DNA from: Pedobacter sp.
GTDB taxonomy: Bacteria > Bacteroidota > Bacteroidia > Sphingobacteriales > Sphingobacteriaceae
Length of the DNA stretch: 7,064 bases
Assembly: GCA_004295885.1 (NCBI GenBank)
Contig: SEDG01000206.1
Location: 1-7,064 of the forward strand
Direction of reading: 5' to 3'
Shown here: positions 1-6,834 of the stretch, piece by piece
Numbering within the stretch: position 1 is the stretch's first letter
Layout of the letters: every line of letters starts with the position of its first letter
Made by a program: the position numbers and the translations under genes
Notes under the pieces: generated by a model
The model's input: only the letters and a program-made list of their open reading frames with translations
Databases searched by the model: none
What the model was told of the DNA's origin: nothing

Positions 1-1464
1 GATCAGTTAAATAGTTTTGGGATTAGGGCTTTTAAATTTGATGCTGCAACTGGTTTCTGGCTAAATGGCAAAAACTTCAAACTAAAAGGGGTTTGTTTAC
101 ACCATGATGGTGGCGCTGTTGGGGCTGCGGTTCCATTGGCAATTTGGGAGAGTAGATTAAAACAATTAAAAGAAGTTGGTGTAAATGCTATACGAACAGC
201 TCATAATCCCGTGGCACCAGAGTTTTTAGATTTATGCGATCAAATGGGTTTTATTGTGATGGATGAAACTTTTGACACTTGGAATTCGGCTAAAAATAAT
301 GGCGAAAAAGGATACAATCGTTTCTTTACAGAATGGTGGGAACGTGATACTCGCGATATGGTGATGAGAGATCGCAATCATCCTTCTATCGTAATTTATA
401 GTGTAGGTAACGAAATTCATGATGATTTAAATAGTCCTGCAGGATTTAAAAAGTATACAGATCAGCAAGATTTAATCCATCAGTTAGACCCAAGTAGACC
501 AGTTACCATGGCTTTATTCCGTCCTGCGAATTCTAAAGTATATACCAATGGTTTTGCAGAACTAATGGATGTTGTTGGTCAAAACTATCGTGAAAATGAA
601 TTAGTTGCGCTGCATAACCAGAAGCCAAACTTGAAGGTAATTGGTACGGAAAATACACACGTTTTAATTCAATATTTAGCTTTAAGAGATAATCCTTTCA
701 TGGCTGGACAGTTTTTATGGACTGGATACGATTATTTGGGAGAGGCAGATTGGCCAGAAGTTACTAATAACCAAGGTTTATTTGACCGTGCTGGCAATTG
801 GAAAAATCAAAGTTTGCAAAGACAAAGTTGGTGGGCAGACCAACCAATTGTTCACCTCGTGAGAAAAGAAGATAATGCTGGTGCAGGTGCTTGGATTAAC
901 AATTGGACACCAACGGATTTTGATACTTACGATGATGCTAAAGTTGCGGTTTATAGCAATTGTGATGAAGTAGAACTGTTTTTAAATGACAAGTCTTTAG
1001 GTTCTAAAACAAAACCTGCAGATGATTCACCCCGTTTATGGGATGTTACGTTTGAAAAAGGAACTTTAAAAGCGGTTGGAAAAAATAAGGGTAAAATAGT
1101 GGTAACTGAAGAATTAAAAACTGCTGGTAAACCTGCCAAAATTGTATTAAGTATTGATAAAAACCAGATTAAAAACACTTGGGATGACGTAGCTTTTGTA
1201 ACTGCGAAAATTTATGATGCCGATGGTAATCTTTGTCCAAATGCAGATGAATTGATTAAGTTTGATATCTCAGGTGCAGGTTTTATCACAGCTGTTGATA
1301 ACGGAAACGTGGCCAGCCATGAATTGTATAAAGCAACACAAAGACATGCTTACAGAGGTTCTTGCGTGGCTTTTGTAAAAGCGATTGAACCAAACGGAAA
1401 AATTACAGTCAAAGCAACAGCTGAAGGTTTAATAAGTGGCTCAGCAAGTATTGAAGTAAAATAA
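1..1464 (+). CDS. GH2 beta-galactosidase-type glycoside hydrolase (5' end outside window)
   Basis: This frame is open from base 1 to the TAA at 1462-1464, giving the last 487 residues; the N-terminal sugar-binding and most of the Ig-like domain lie upstream. The TIM barrel opens with the GH2 hallmark KGVCLHHDGG (window residues 29-38). NHPS...SVGNE follows, with the acid/base Glu at residue 138 (bases 412-414). The nucleophile Glu is in IGTENTH at residue 217 (649-651), followed by DNPFMAGQFLWTGYDYLGE, typical of Bacteroidetes GH2 enzymes. The C-terminus carries a DUF4982-like domain (about residues 300-375, with VYSNCDEVELFLN) and a final Ig-like GH2 domain (about 380-487). Enzymes of this build are usually exo-acting beta-galactosidases; beside RG-I genes a role on galactan or galactose side chains is likely, but substrate is inferred. 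The family call is firm and both catalytic residues are present. The TTG at 136 is an internal codon, not a start. Confidence 0.93.
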   Translation, partial: DQLNSFGIRAFKFDAATGFWLNGKNFKLKGVCLHHDGGAVGAAVPLAIWESRLKQLKEVGVNAIRTAHNPVAPEFLDLCDQMGFIVMDETFDTWNSAKNNGEKGYNRFFTEWWERDTRDMVMRDRNHPSIVIYSVGNEIHDDLNSPAGFKKYTDQQDLIHQLDPSRPVTMALFRPANSKVYTNGFAELMDVVGQNYRENELVALHNQKPNLKVIGTENTHVLIQYLALRDNPFMAGQFLWTGYDYLGEADWPEVTNNQGLFDRAGNWKNQSLQRQSWWADQPIVHLVRKEDNAGAGAWINNWTPTDFDTYDDAKVAVYSNCDEVELFLNDKSLGSKTKPADDSPRLWDVTFEKGTLKAVGKNKGKIVVTEELKTAGKPAKIVLSIDKNQIKNTWDDVAFVTAKIYDADGNLCPNADELIKFDISGAGFITAVDNGNVASHELYKATQRHAYRGSCVAFVKAIEPNGKITVKATAEGLISGSASIEVK

Positions 1465-1467
1465 AAG

Positions 1468-1516
1468 ACCATAGTTGACACAAAATAAATTAATAATTTC
1501 TATGTGCCTATGTGGT
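1468..1516. repeat. Imperfect intergenic inverted repeat
   Basis: Between the GH2 stop and the first acetylesterase, ACCATAGTTGACACA (1468-1482) is a gapped inverted match to TATGTGCCTATGTGGT (1501-1516), separated by a very AT-rich loop. I recall similar accacatag/ctatgtggt hairpins between genes in Pedobacter- and Flavobacterium-like genomes. The pairing is imperfect and there is no T-run after it, so it is more likely an intergenic repeat or a weak processing hairpin than a terminator. Confidence 0.35.
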
Positions 1517-1528
1517 TAATTAAATGAT

Positions 1529-2305
1529 ATGAAAATGAAAAAGAACAAACTATTTATAATGGCAGGAATCGTGATGATGATTTCCTCATTAGCGTTCATC
1601 GTTCAACGTAAACCCGCTTTACATACCATAGGCGATTCTACGGTTCGCAATGCAAATAAAGAAACTTGGGGTTGGGGAACACCAATTGCGGATTTATTTG
1701 ATACCACTAGAATACATGTGGAAAACAACGCAATGGCTGGGAGAAGTACCCGAACTTATTTATCTGAAGGAAGATGGGATAAGGTTTTAGAAACTTTAAA
1801 GCCAGGTGATTTTGTAACGATGCAATTTGGTCACAATGATGGAAGTGCGCCAGATACCACAAAGGCTGGTCGCAGGGGAGTTTTAAAAGGAACTGGCGAG
1901 GAAACAAAAGAATTGACTTGGCCAGATGGTAAGTTAGAAACTGTACACACTTATGGTTGGTACATTAGAAAGTTTGTTCGTGAAACTAAAGCAAAAGGTG
2001 CAGTGCCGATTGTAGTTTCGATGATACCACGAAATGAATTTAGAAATGGAAAGGTTTTACGAGCTGATAAAGACTTTGGTAAATGGGCCGCTGATGTAGC
2101 TAGAGAAGAAAATGCTTTTTTTGTTGATTTAAATAAAATAACTGGTGATAAGTATGATGCCATGGGTGCAGAAAAAGTAAAAGCCTATTTTCCAGACGAC
2201 CATACGCACACCAATTTAGAAGGCGCTAAACTAAATGCCCAATCTGTGATTGAAGGCATTGAAGCGTTGAAGGATTGTACATTAAAGAATTATATTAAGA
2301 AATAG
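1529..2305 (+). CDS. Rhamnogalacturonan acetylesterase, CE12 family (SGNH hydrolase), copy 1
   Basis: This 258-residue exported esterase should remove acetyl groups from galacturonic acid residues of the RG-I backbone. All SGNH blocks are visible: GDST with nucleophile Ser37, the oxyanion Gly in AMAGRSTRTY (Gly71), FGHND (Asn103), and the C-terminal D-x-x-H as DDHTHTN (Asp224, His227). The spacing and the WGWG and TYGWY motifs match the CE12 type (Aspergillus RGAE, Bacillus YesT/RhgT) rather than a general lipase. The N-terminus is basic, then hydrophobic (about residues 8-25), with no lipobox Cys and only a weak cleavage site, so it may be a cleaved signal peptide or a membrane anchor. The ATG at 1529 is chosen because it gives the whole signal; a second ATG lies two codons on. 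The gene sits 64 bases after the GH2 stop, consistent with co-transcription, and shares ancestry with the next gene. Confidence 0.93.
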   Translation: MKMKKNKLFIMAGIVMMISSLAFIVQRKPALHTIGDSTVRNANKETWGWGTPIADLFDTTRIHVENNAMAGRSTRTYLSEGRWDKVLETLKPGDFVTMQFGHNDGSAPDTTKAGRRGVLKGTGEETKELTWPDGKLETVHTYGWYIRKFVRETKAKGAVPIVVSMIPRNEFRNGKVLRADKDFGKWAADVAREENAFFVDLNKITGDKYDAMGAEKVKAYFPDDHTHTNLEGAKLNAQSVIEGIEALKDCTLKNYIKK

Positions 2306-2409
2306 GAAATAGAGAATACAGTAGATATACAGGAAATAGAGAATGGTAAATAGGGAATAGGTAAGTTGCCTTAAACTTCCAATCCATTTCCAATTCACTA
2401 TTTACTATT
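2304..2409. repeat. Intergenic purine/pyrimidine repeat with direct and inverted copies
   Basis: AGGAAATAGAGAAT occurs exactly twice, at 2304-2317 (starting inside the stop codon of the upstream gene) and 2331-2344. AATGGTAAATAGGGAAT (2342-2358) pairs in 15 of 17 positions with ATTCACTATTTACTATT (2393-2409), giving a potential hairpin with a 34-base loop. One strand is purine-rich before the loop and pyrimidine-rich after it. Low-complexity hairpins of this kind are familiar between genes in Bacteroidetes. It has no T-run, so I do not call it a terminator; it could affect mRNA stability between the two esterase genes. Confidence 0.5.
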
Positions 2410-2431
2410 GCCCAAAAAAACACACACAAAA

Positions 2432-3220
2432 ATGAAAACAAAGTATTTAAGTCTTGGATTAATCACTGCCTTTGTGGTGCTTTCCTCGTGCATCGTTTTA
2501 AAACAAAATGAAAAACCCACTCTATTTTTAATTGGAGATTCTACGGTTAAAAACGGAAAAGGGAAAGGCGATGGCTCTTTATGGGGTTGGGGCAGTTTTA
2601 TAGGAGAGCTTTTTGATACCAATAAAATCAACGTTGAAAATGATGCCTTGGGGGGAACAAGTAGTCGTACTTTTCAAACCAATGGTTTGTGGGAACCTGT
2701 TTTAGCAAAAATCAAAAAAGGAGATTTTGTCATGATGCAGTTCGGACATAATGATAGTAGCCCACTAGATGATACCGCTCGTGCTCGTGGAACCATTAAA
2801 GGTATTGGTACAGAAAGTAAAGACACTTTTAACCCAATCAAGAAAAAACAAGAAACTGTTTACACTTATGGTTGGTACCTGCGAAAATATATTAATGACA
2901 TTAAAGCTAAAGGAGGAATCCCAATTGTTTGTTCTTCTATTCCTCGTAATCCAGTAAAAGATGGAAAAGTTGTTTTGGCAAATGATAGTTATGCAAAATG
3001 GGCAGAAGAGGTAGCAAAAGCAGAAAATGTAGATTTCATTCCTTTAAATCAATTGATAAAAGATAATTACGCTGCTGCAAATGCAGATTTAGTTAAAACT
3101 TATTTCACCGAAAAAGACCACACACATACCAACGAAGCGGGTGCTAAGTTAAATGCGTCTTTGGTTGTTGCAGGTTTAAAAACATTGAAGAACTCTAAGT
3201 TGAATAATTATTTAAAGTAG
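2432..3220 (+). CDS. Rhamnogalacturonan acetylesterase, CE12 family, lipoprotein, copy 2
   Basis: This 262-residue paralogue of the preceding esterase has the same predicted reaction, deacetylation of RG-I. The ATG at 2432 is chosen over a TTG at 2408 because it starts a clean lipoprotein signal: basic MKTK, a hydrophobic stretch, and the lipobox VLSSC with Cys20 as the lipidated residue. No acidic residues follow Cys20 directly, so there is no clear surface-export signal and the protein may face the periplasm. The SGNH residues are intact: GDST (Ser37), DALGGTSSRT (Gly74/Gly75), FGHND (Asn107), and DHTHTN (Asp229, His232). The start is preceded by an A-rich leader rather than a Shine-Dalgarno sequence, as is usual in Bacteroidetes. 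It lies 126 bases after copy 1, with a repeat between them, and is followed by a terminator region. The family call is firm; exact substrate is inferred from family and neighbours. Confidence 0.93.
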   Translation: MKTKYLSLGLITAFVVLSSCIVLKQNEKPTLFLIGDSTVKNGKGKGDGSLWGWGSFIGELFDTNKINVENDALGGTSSRTFQTNGLWEPVLAKIKKGDFVMMQFGHNDSSPLDDTARARGTIKGIGTESKDTFNPIKKKQETVYTYGWYLRKYINDIKAKGGIPIVCSSIPRNPVKDGKVVLANDSYAKWAEEVAKAENVDFIPLNQLIKDNYAAANADLVKTYFTEKDHTHTNEAGAKLNASLVVAGLKTLKNSKLNNYLK

Positions 3221-3226
3221 TATTAG

Positions 3227-3303
3227 TCGGAATTTGCAATCTCGACTTCGTTAACGCAGGATTTAAAATCATCAGTAAGAAAAGGACCGGATTGCAAATC
3301 CGA
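3227..3303. repeat. Degenerate inverted repeat (TCGGA-ATTTGCAATC / GATTGCAAATCCGA)
   Basis: TCGGAATTTGCAATC (3227-3241) is the inverted complement of GATTGCAAATCCGA (3290-3303) apart from one extra A. The right arm also folds on itself: CGGATT (3288-3293), GCA, AATCCG (3297-3302). The space between includes ACTTCGTTAACG. I recall cggattgcaaatccg elements scattered between genes in Pedobacter and related genomes, possibly remnants of small mobile or REP-like units, but this is from memory. The copy starts 6 bases after the esterase stop. No coding sequence is seen inside. Confidence 0.55.
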
Positions 3304-3394
3304 ACCAACAACGAGATTTAACCATAAAAACGTAGAAGAAGGTCGCTTAGCTATGGGAACATGTAGTTAATTTACCACAAATATGTTACGCTTT
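3304..3394. other. Intergenic stretch with no recognisable feature
   Basis: This stretch joins the inverted repeat to the terminator. It has no open frame of useful length, no tRNA- or riboswitch-like structure that I can recognise, and no convincing promoter. The same holds for 3441-3545 downstream of the terminator, where the promoter of the next gene should lie. There AATATAGT occurs twice (3487-3494 and 3507-3514), but I could not find a clear Bacteroidetes TAnnTTTG element. Confidence 0.4.
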
Positions 3395-3440
3395 AAAAGC
3401 CCTGTTAAACGGCAGAATTAGTCTTTAATAGGGTTTTTTC
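3395..3440 (+). terminator. Rho-independent terminator after the acetylesterase unit
   Basis: CCCTGTTAAA (3400-3409) pairs with TTTAATAGGG (3424-3433) over ten positions with one G-T pair and a 14-base loop. It is followed directly by six T residues (3434-3439) and preceded by AAAAG, so the stem can extend and the signal may also work on the opposite strand. It lies about 175 bases after the second esterase stop and 105 bases before the next start, so it likely ends the first transcription unit and implies a separate promoter for the GH2-like/GH105 pair. Confidence 0.8.
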
Positions 3441-3545
3441 TATTATTACAGGACACTACAGGTTGCCCATTTATCCGTTAAAGCTTAATATAGTAGCTTC
3501 TAACCAAATATAGTGCGTGTTAAAAGCATCCACTTTAACATTGAT

Positions 3546-6275
3546 ATGCTGATAAATCTATTTAAGTCCAAAAAATGGCATTTACTTGCTGCCTTATTTT
3601 TATTCCTGCTTTCTAGCGCTATACAAGCTCAAACTGTTTCTGTACAAGGAAAATGGCGGTTTAAAATCGATGCCAAGGACGAAGGTATAAAAGCAAAATG
3701 GTTTTCGACTGTTCTTCCAGAAACCATCAATTTGCCAGGTTCTATGAATGAGAATTTTAAAGGGGATGACATCACCCTTAAAACTAAATGGACTGGCAGC
3801 ATTTACGATAGTTCGTATTTTTATAACCCTAGTTTGGCCAAATACCGCCAAGCCAACAATATTAAAATTCCCTTTTGGTTAACGCCTAATAAACATTATG
3901 TTGGTGCAGCTTGGTATCAAAAAGATATCCAGATTCCTGCAGACTGGAATGGTAAAAGGGTAGTTTTATCATTAGAATATCCACATTCAGAAACAAGAGT
4001 TTGGATTGATGATGTAGAAGTAGGCAGCCAATATACTTTTGTTGTCGCACAGAACTTTGAATTGCCGGCCAATTTAAAATCTGGTAAACATACTCTCACC
4101 ATACAAATTGATAACAGGATAAAAGCGATCAATGTTGGTCAAGATTCACATAGCGTGACGGACCACACCCAAGGCAACTGGAATGGTGTTGTGGGAAAGA
4201 TGTTTTTACAAGCCGGTTCTCCAATCTATTTTGAAGATGTTCAGGTTTACCCTGACTTAAAACGTAAGGTAGCCAAAGTTAAAATTCAGCTAAAAGCTAA
4301 TGCAAATGTTTCTTCAACAGGAAATGTCACCTTGTCGGCGACTACTTTTAACACCAAAGAAATTATAAATGTTAAGCCATTAACCAAAGCTTATTCCATT
4401 ACAAACGGCAATGGTTCCTTAGAAATTGAGTTGCCATTAGGCGATAAAATTTTAACGTGGGATGAATTTGACCCTGCACTTTATCGTTTAAAAGCATCGC
4501 TAGTTAGCCAAGATGGTAAAAAAGACGAAAAACAAATCCAGTTTGGAATGCGTGAATTTAAAGCTGTTGGTCGCACTTTTCAAATTAATGGTCGACCAGT
4601 TTTTTTACGTGGAACGGCTAATAATTGTGAGTTTCCCTTAACAGGCTATCCATCGATGGATGTAGAATCATGGGTTAGGATTTTCAAGATATCAAAAGCC
4701 CACGGATTAAATCATATGCGTTTCCATTCATGGTGCCCACCAGAAGCTGCCTTTATAGCTGCCGATTTAATTGGTTTTTATTTGCAGCCTGAAGGTCCGA
4801 GCTGGGCAAACCATGGTACTTCAATTGGTAACGGCCGACCGATAGATCAATTCATTTATGATGAAACCAACAGGATGACTAAAAACTATGGCAATTATGC
4901 TTCGTTTTGTATGATGGCTTATGGTAATGAGCCTGCTGGTAAACAAGTAGAATACCTTACGAAATTTAACGACTACTGGAAAGCAAAAGATAGCAGAAGA
5001 TTGTATACTGGTGCATCCTTTAAAGAGATTAAAAAATATACAGGAGCTTACAAAGCGAAAAACTTCGAGTTGTTTGAAGAAGATTTGAAGGACCATGACA
5101 TGGGCGACCAAGCGGAATCATTTTTAATGGCTTCGGGTAAATTACAAGCTTTGTGTTATAAAAATGAGATAGAAAAAGCATTAAGAACGCCAAATTATAG
5201 CGGCTATCAGTTGTTGTCTTTAAATGATTATCCTGGTCAAGGAACCGCGTTAATTGGTGTATTAGATGCCTTTTGGGATGAAAAAGGATACATCACTGCT
5301 AAGGAATTTAAACGATTCTCCAACAGTACCGTTCCGTTAATCGAGGTGCCTAAATTTGTTTATACGAGCGATGAAAACTTCGAACCCAAAATTGAAATTG
5401 CTCATTGGGGGAAAGCGCCAATAGATGCAAAAATTACAGCAAGATTGATTGATGAAAGCGGTAAAGTTGTGTTCACTTATAAATTTGGACCTAAAACTTT
5501 GAATGTTGGTGAAATTAATCAGATTGGTTCTTTTAAATATTCATCAAATCCTATTACCAAGGCAAGAAAACTGAAATTAGAAGTAGCAATTGATGGAACT
5601 GAATTTGCTAACGATTGGGATTTCTGGTTTTACCCGACTTCACTTCCAGCAGTAAAAACCGATGTTTATTATACAACTGATCTAGATGATAAAGCTAGAG
5701 CGATATTAAATAGTGGAGGAAAAGTATTTTTAAATGCTGCTGGAAAAGTAATCAAAGGAAAAGAAGTGGTGCAAACATTTTTGCCTGTATTTTGGAATAC
5801 CTCGTGGTTCAAAATGCGTCCGCCACACACTTTAGGTTTTGTGGTGGATCCAAAAAATCCAGCACTTGCTGAATTTCCTACAGCTTACCACAGCGACATG
5901 CAATGGTGGGAAATTGTAAATAAAACACAAGTGATGAACTTAGAAGATTTCCCGAAAGGATTTAAACCTATTGTTCAACCCATCGATACATGGTTTTTAA
6001 ATCGCCGTTTGGCAATGATTTTTGAAGCAAAAGTTGGCAATGGAAAATTAATTGTTTCTAGTGCTAATCTTTCATCAGATTTAAAAGATATGCCAAGTGC
6101 GCAACAACTATATTATAGTTTACAGAAATATATGGTTTCAGACCAATTTAATCCGGAATTTAGCGTTGACTTCAATGTGGTAAAAGATATTTTTGAAACT
6201 CCTTCGAGACAAAAGTTTGAGACTTTTACTAAAGATAGTCCTGATGAACTTAAGCCTAAACCAAATTCTAACTAA
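3546..6275 (+). CDS. Secreted GH2-like glycoside hydrolase with apparent internal deletion in the catalytic barrel
   Basis: The protein has 909 residues. The ATG at 3546 is preferred over the in-frame GTG at 3513 because it starts a standard signal peptide (KSKKW, then LLAALFLFLLSSAIQA, cut before QTVSVQGKW). Next come a GH2 sugar-binding jelly roll (about residues 30-210, with WYQKDIQIP), an Ig-like domain (about 220-335), and a TIM barrel starting near FQINGRPVFLRGT (345), with HMRFHSW (390-396) and acid/base Glu462 in YGNEPAG. A region near 700-865 resembles a glutamine-amidotransferase-like fold, a tentative call. RRLYTGAS (ending at Ser491) runs directly into FKEIKKYTGAYKAKN. From memory, relatives carry some 50-60 more residues here, including HE-x-GQWC with the likely nucleophile. 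If so, this product is probably inactive although its frame is open. The family's exact substrate is uncertain; beta-galactosidase-like action on pectin side chains is the best guess. GH105 follows after 24 bases, suggesting one operon. Confidence 0.85.
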   Translation: MLINLFKSKKWHLLAALFLFLLSSAIQAQTVSVQGKWRFKIDAKDEGIKAKWFSTVLPETINLPGSMNENFKGDDITLKTKWTGSIYDSSYFYNPSLAKYRQANNIKIPFWLTPNKHYVGAAWYQKDIQIPADWNGKRVVLSLEYPHSETRVWIDDVEVGSQYTFVVAQNFELPANLKSGKHTLTIQIDNRIKAINVGQDSHSVTDHTQGNWNGVVGKMFLQAGSPIYFEDVQVYPDLKRKVAKVKIQLKANANVSSTGNVTLSATTFNTKEIINVKPLTKAYSITNGNGSLEIELPLGDKILTWDEFDPALYRLKASLVSQDGKKDEKQIQFGMREFKAVGRTFQINGRPVFLRGTANNCEFPLTGYPSMDVESWVRIFKISKAHGLNHMRFHSWCPPEAAFIAADLIGFYLQPEGPSWANHGTSIGNGRPIDQFIYDETNRMTKNYGNYASFCMMAYGNEPAGKQVEYLTKFNDYWKAKDSRRLYTGASFKEIKKYTGAYKAKNFELFEEDLKDHDMGDQAESFLMASGKLQALCYKNEIEKALRTPNYSGYQLLSLNDYPGQGTALIGVLDAFWDEKGYITAKEFKRFSNSTVPLIEVPKFVYTSDENFEPKIEIAHWGKAPIDAKITARLIDESGKVVFTYKFGPKTLNVGEINQIGSFKYSSNPITKARKLKLEVAIDGTEFANDWDFWFYPTSLPAVKTDVYYTTDLDDKARAILNSGGKVFLNAAGKVIKGKEVVQTFLPVFWNTSWFKMRPPHTLGFVVDPKNPALAEFPTAYHSDMQWWEIVNKTQVMNLEDFPKGFKPIVQPIDTWFLNRRLAMIFEAKVGNGKLIVSSANLSSDLKDMPSAQQLYYSLQKYMVSDQFNPEFSVDFNVVKDIFETPSRQKFETFTKDSPDELKPKPNSN

Positions 6276-6299
6276 TTCGATAATAAACAAATCATCCTA

Positions 6300-6833
6300 A
6301 TGAAACGTACAATTTTAACCTCATTTATATTAGTTACGCTAACATCAACTTTGTTTGCTCAGAAAATTCCTTCTCAACCAAAAATTTTGAAGGTCTTGAA
6401 ACAAACCAACGCTTATTTTATGAATAAGTGGCCAGATGCTGGGAAATCAATTTTTACCAATAAAGAAAGACCAAGTAACATTTGGACAAGAGCTGTTTAT
6501 TACGAAGGATTAATGGCTTTACATCAAATCAAACCTAATCAAGCTTATTATGATTACGCTGTACAATGGGGCGAAAAACATAAATGGGGATTGAGAAATG
6601 GCATCCAGACCAGAAATGGAGATGACCAAGCTTGTGGACAAACTTATATTGATTTATATAACATCGACCCAAAACCAGAACGTATCAAAGACATTAAAGC
6701 TTCAATGGATTTAATGATTAAATCTGGTAAGGTAGACGATTGGACTTGGATTGACGCTTTGCAAATGGCGATGCCTGTGTTTGCAAAATTGGGTGTTTTA
6801 ACCAAAGACGAAATATCTAAAAACTTATCATGA
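6300..6833 (+). CDS. GH105 unsaturated rhamnogalacturonyl hydrolase, N-terminal part, prematurely stopped
   Basis: GH105 enzymes (Bacillus YteR/YesR type) release the 4,5-unsaturated galacturonyl residue that rhamnogalacturonan lyases leave at the non-reducing end. This frame gives 177 residues: a signal peptide ending TLFA before QKIPSQ, then the start of the (alpha/alpha)6 barrel with IWTRAVYYEGLMAL, TRNGDDQACGQTYIDLY (Asp108/Asp109) and DWTWIDALQMAMPVFAKLG. Asp152 in WIDAL probably matches the catalytic Asp of YteR. After GVLTKDE the reading turns into unrelated ISKNLS and a TGA at 6831-6833. Family members are about twice this length. The missing C-terminal part continues in another frame from about 6814 (next entry). 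The gene lies 24 bases after the GH2-like gene with an A-rich leader. Family identity is strong; function of this product is very doubtful. Confidence 0.88.
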   Translation: MKRTILTSFILVTLTSTLFAQKIPSQPKILKVLKQTNAYFMNKWPDAGKSIFTNKERPSNIWTRAVYYEGLMALHQIKPNQAYYDYAVQWGEKHKWGLRNGIQTRNGDDQACGQTYIDLYNIDPKPERIKDIKASMDLMIKSGKVDDWTWIDALQMAMPVFAKLGVLTKDEISKNLS

Positions 6834-6834
6834 G

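Noticed and set aside
2408..2431. TTG start extending the second esterase by 8 residues
   Set aside because: The ATG at 2432 gives a standard lipoprotein signal, and the extension overlaps the end of the intergenic repeat.
2398..2631. Minus-strand open frame over the start of the second esterase
   Set aside because: It overlaps the repeat and the well-supported signal peptide and SGNH block I; no family resemblance.
3513..3545. Upstream GTG start extending the GH2-like protein by 11 residues
   Set aside because: The ATG at 3546 begins a normal signal peptide; the extension puts polar residues ahead of it and has no supporting leader.
3441..3545. Promoter for the GH2-like/GH105 unit
   Set aside because: A promoter is expected after the terminator, but I found no clear TAnnTTTG with an upstream TTTG; the repeated AATATAGT at 3487 and 3507 is too short to call an operator.
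4821..5111. 96-codon minus-strand open frame inside the GH2-like gene
   Set aside because: It lies opposite conserved coding sequence, has no leader or recognisable protein features, and is best explained as a shadow of the + strand gene.
6807..6834. Programmed ribosomal frameshift joining the two GH105 pieces
   Set aside because: A frameshift at this point would still leave out the conserved middle block, so the joined product would not be a normal GH105 enzyme; there is also no convincing slippery heptamer with a downstream structure.
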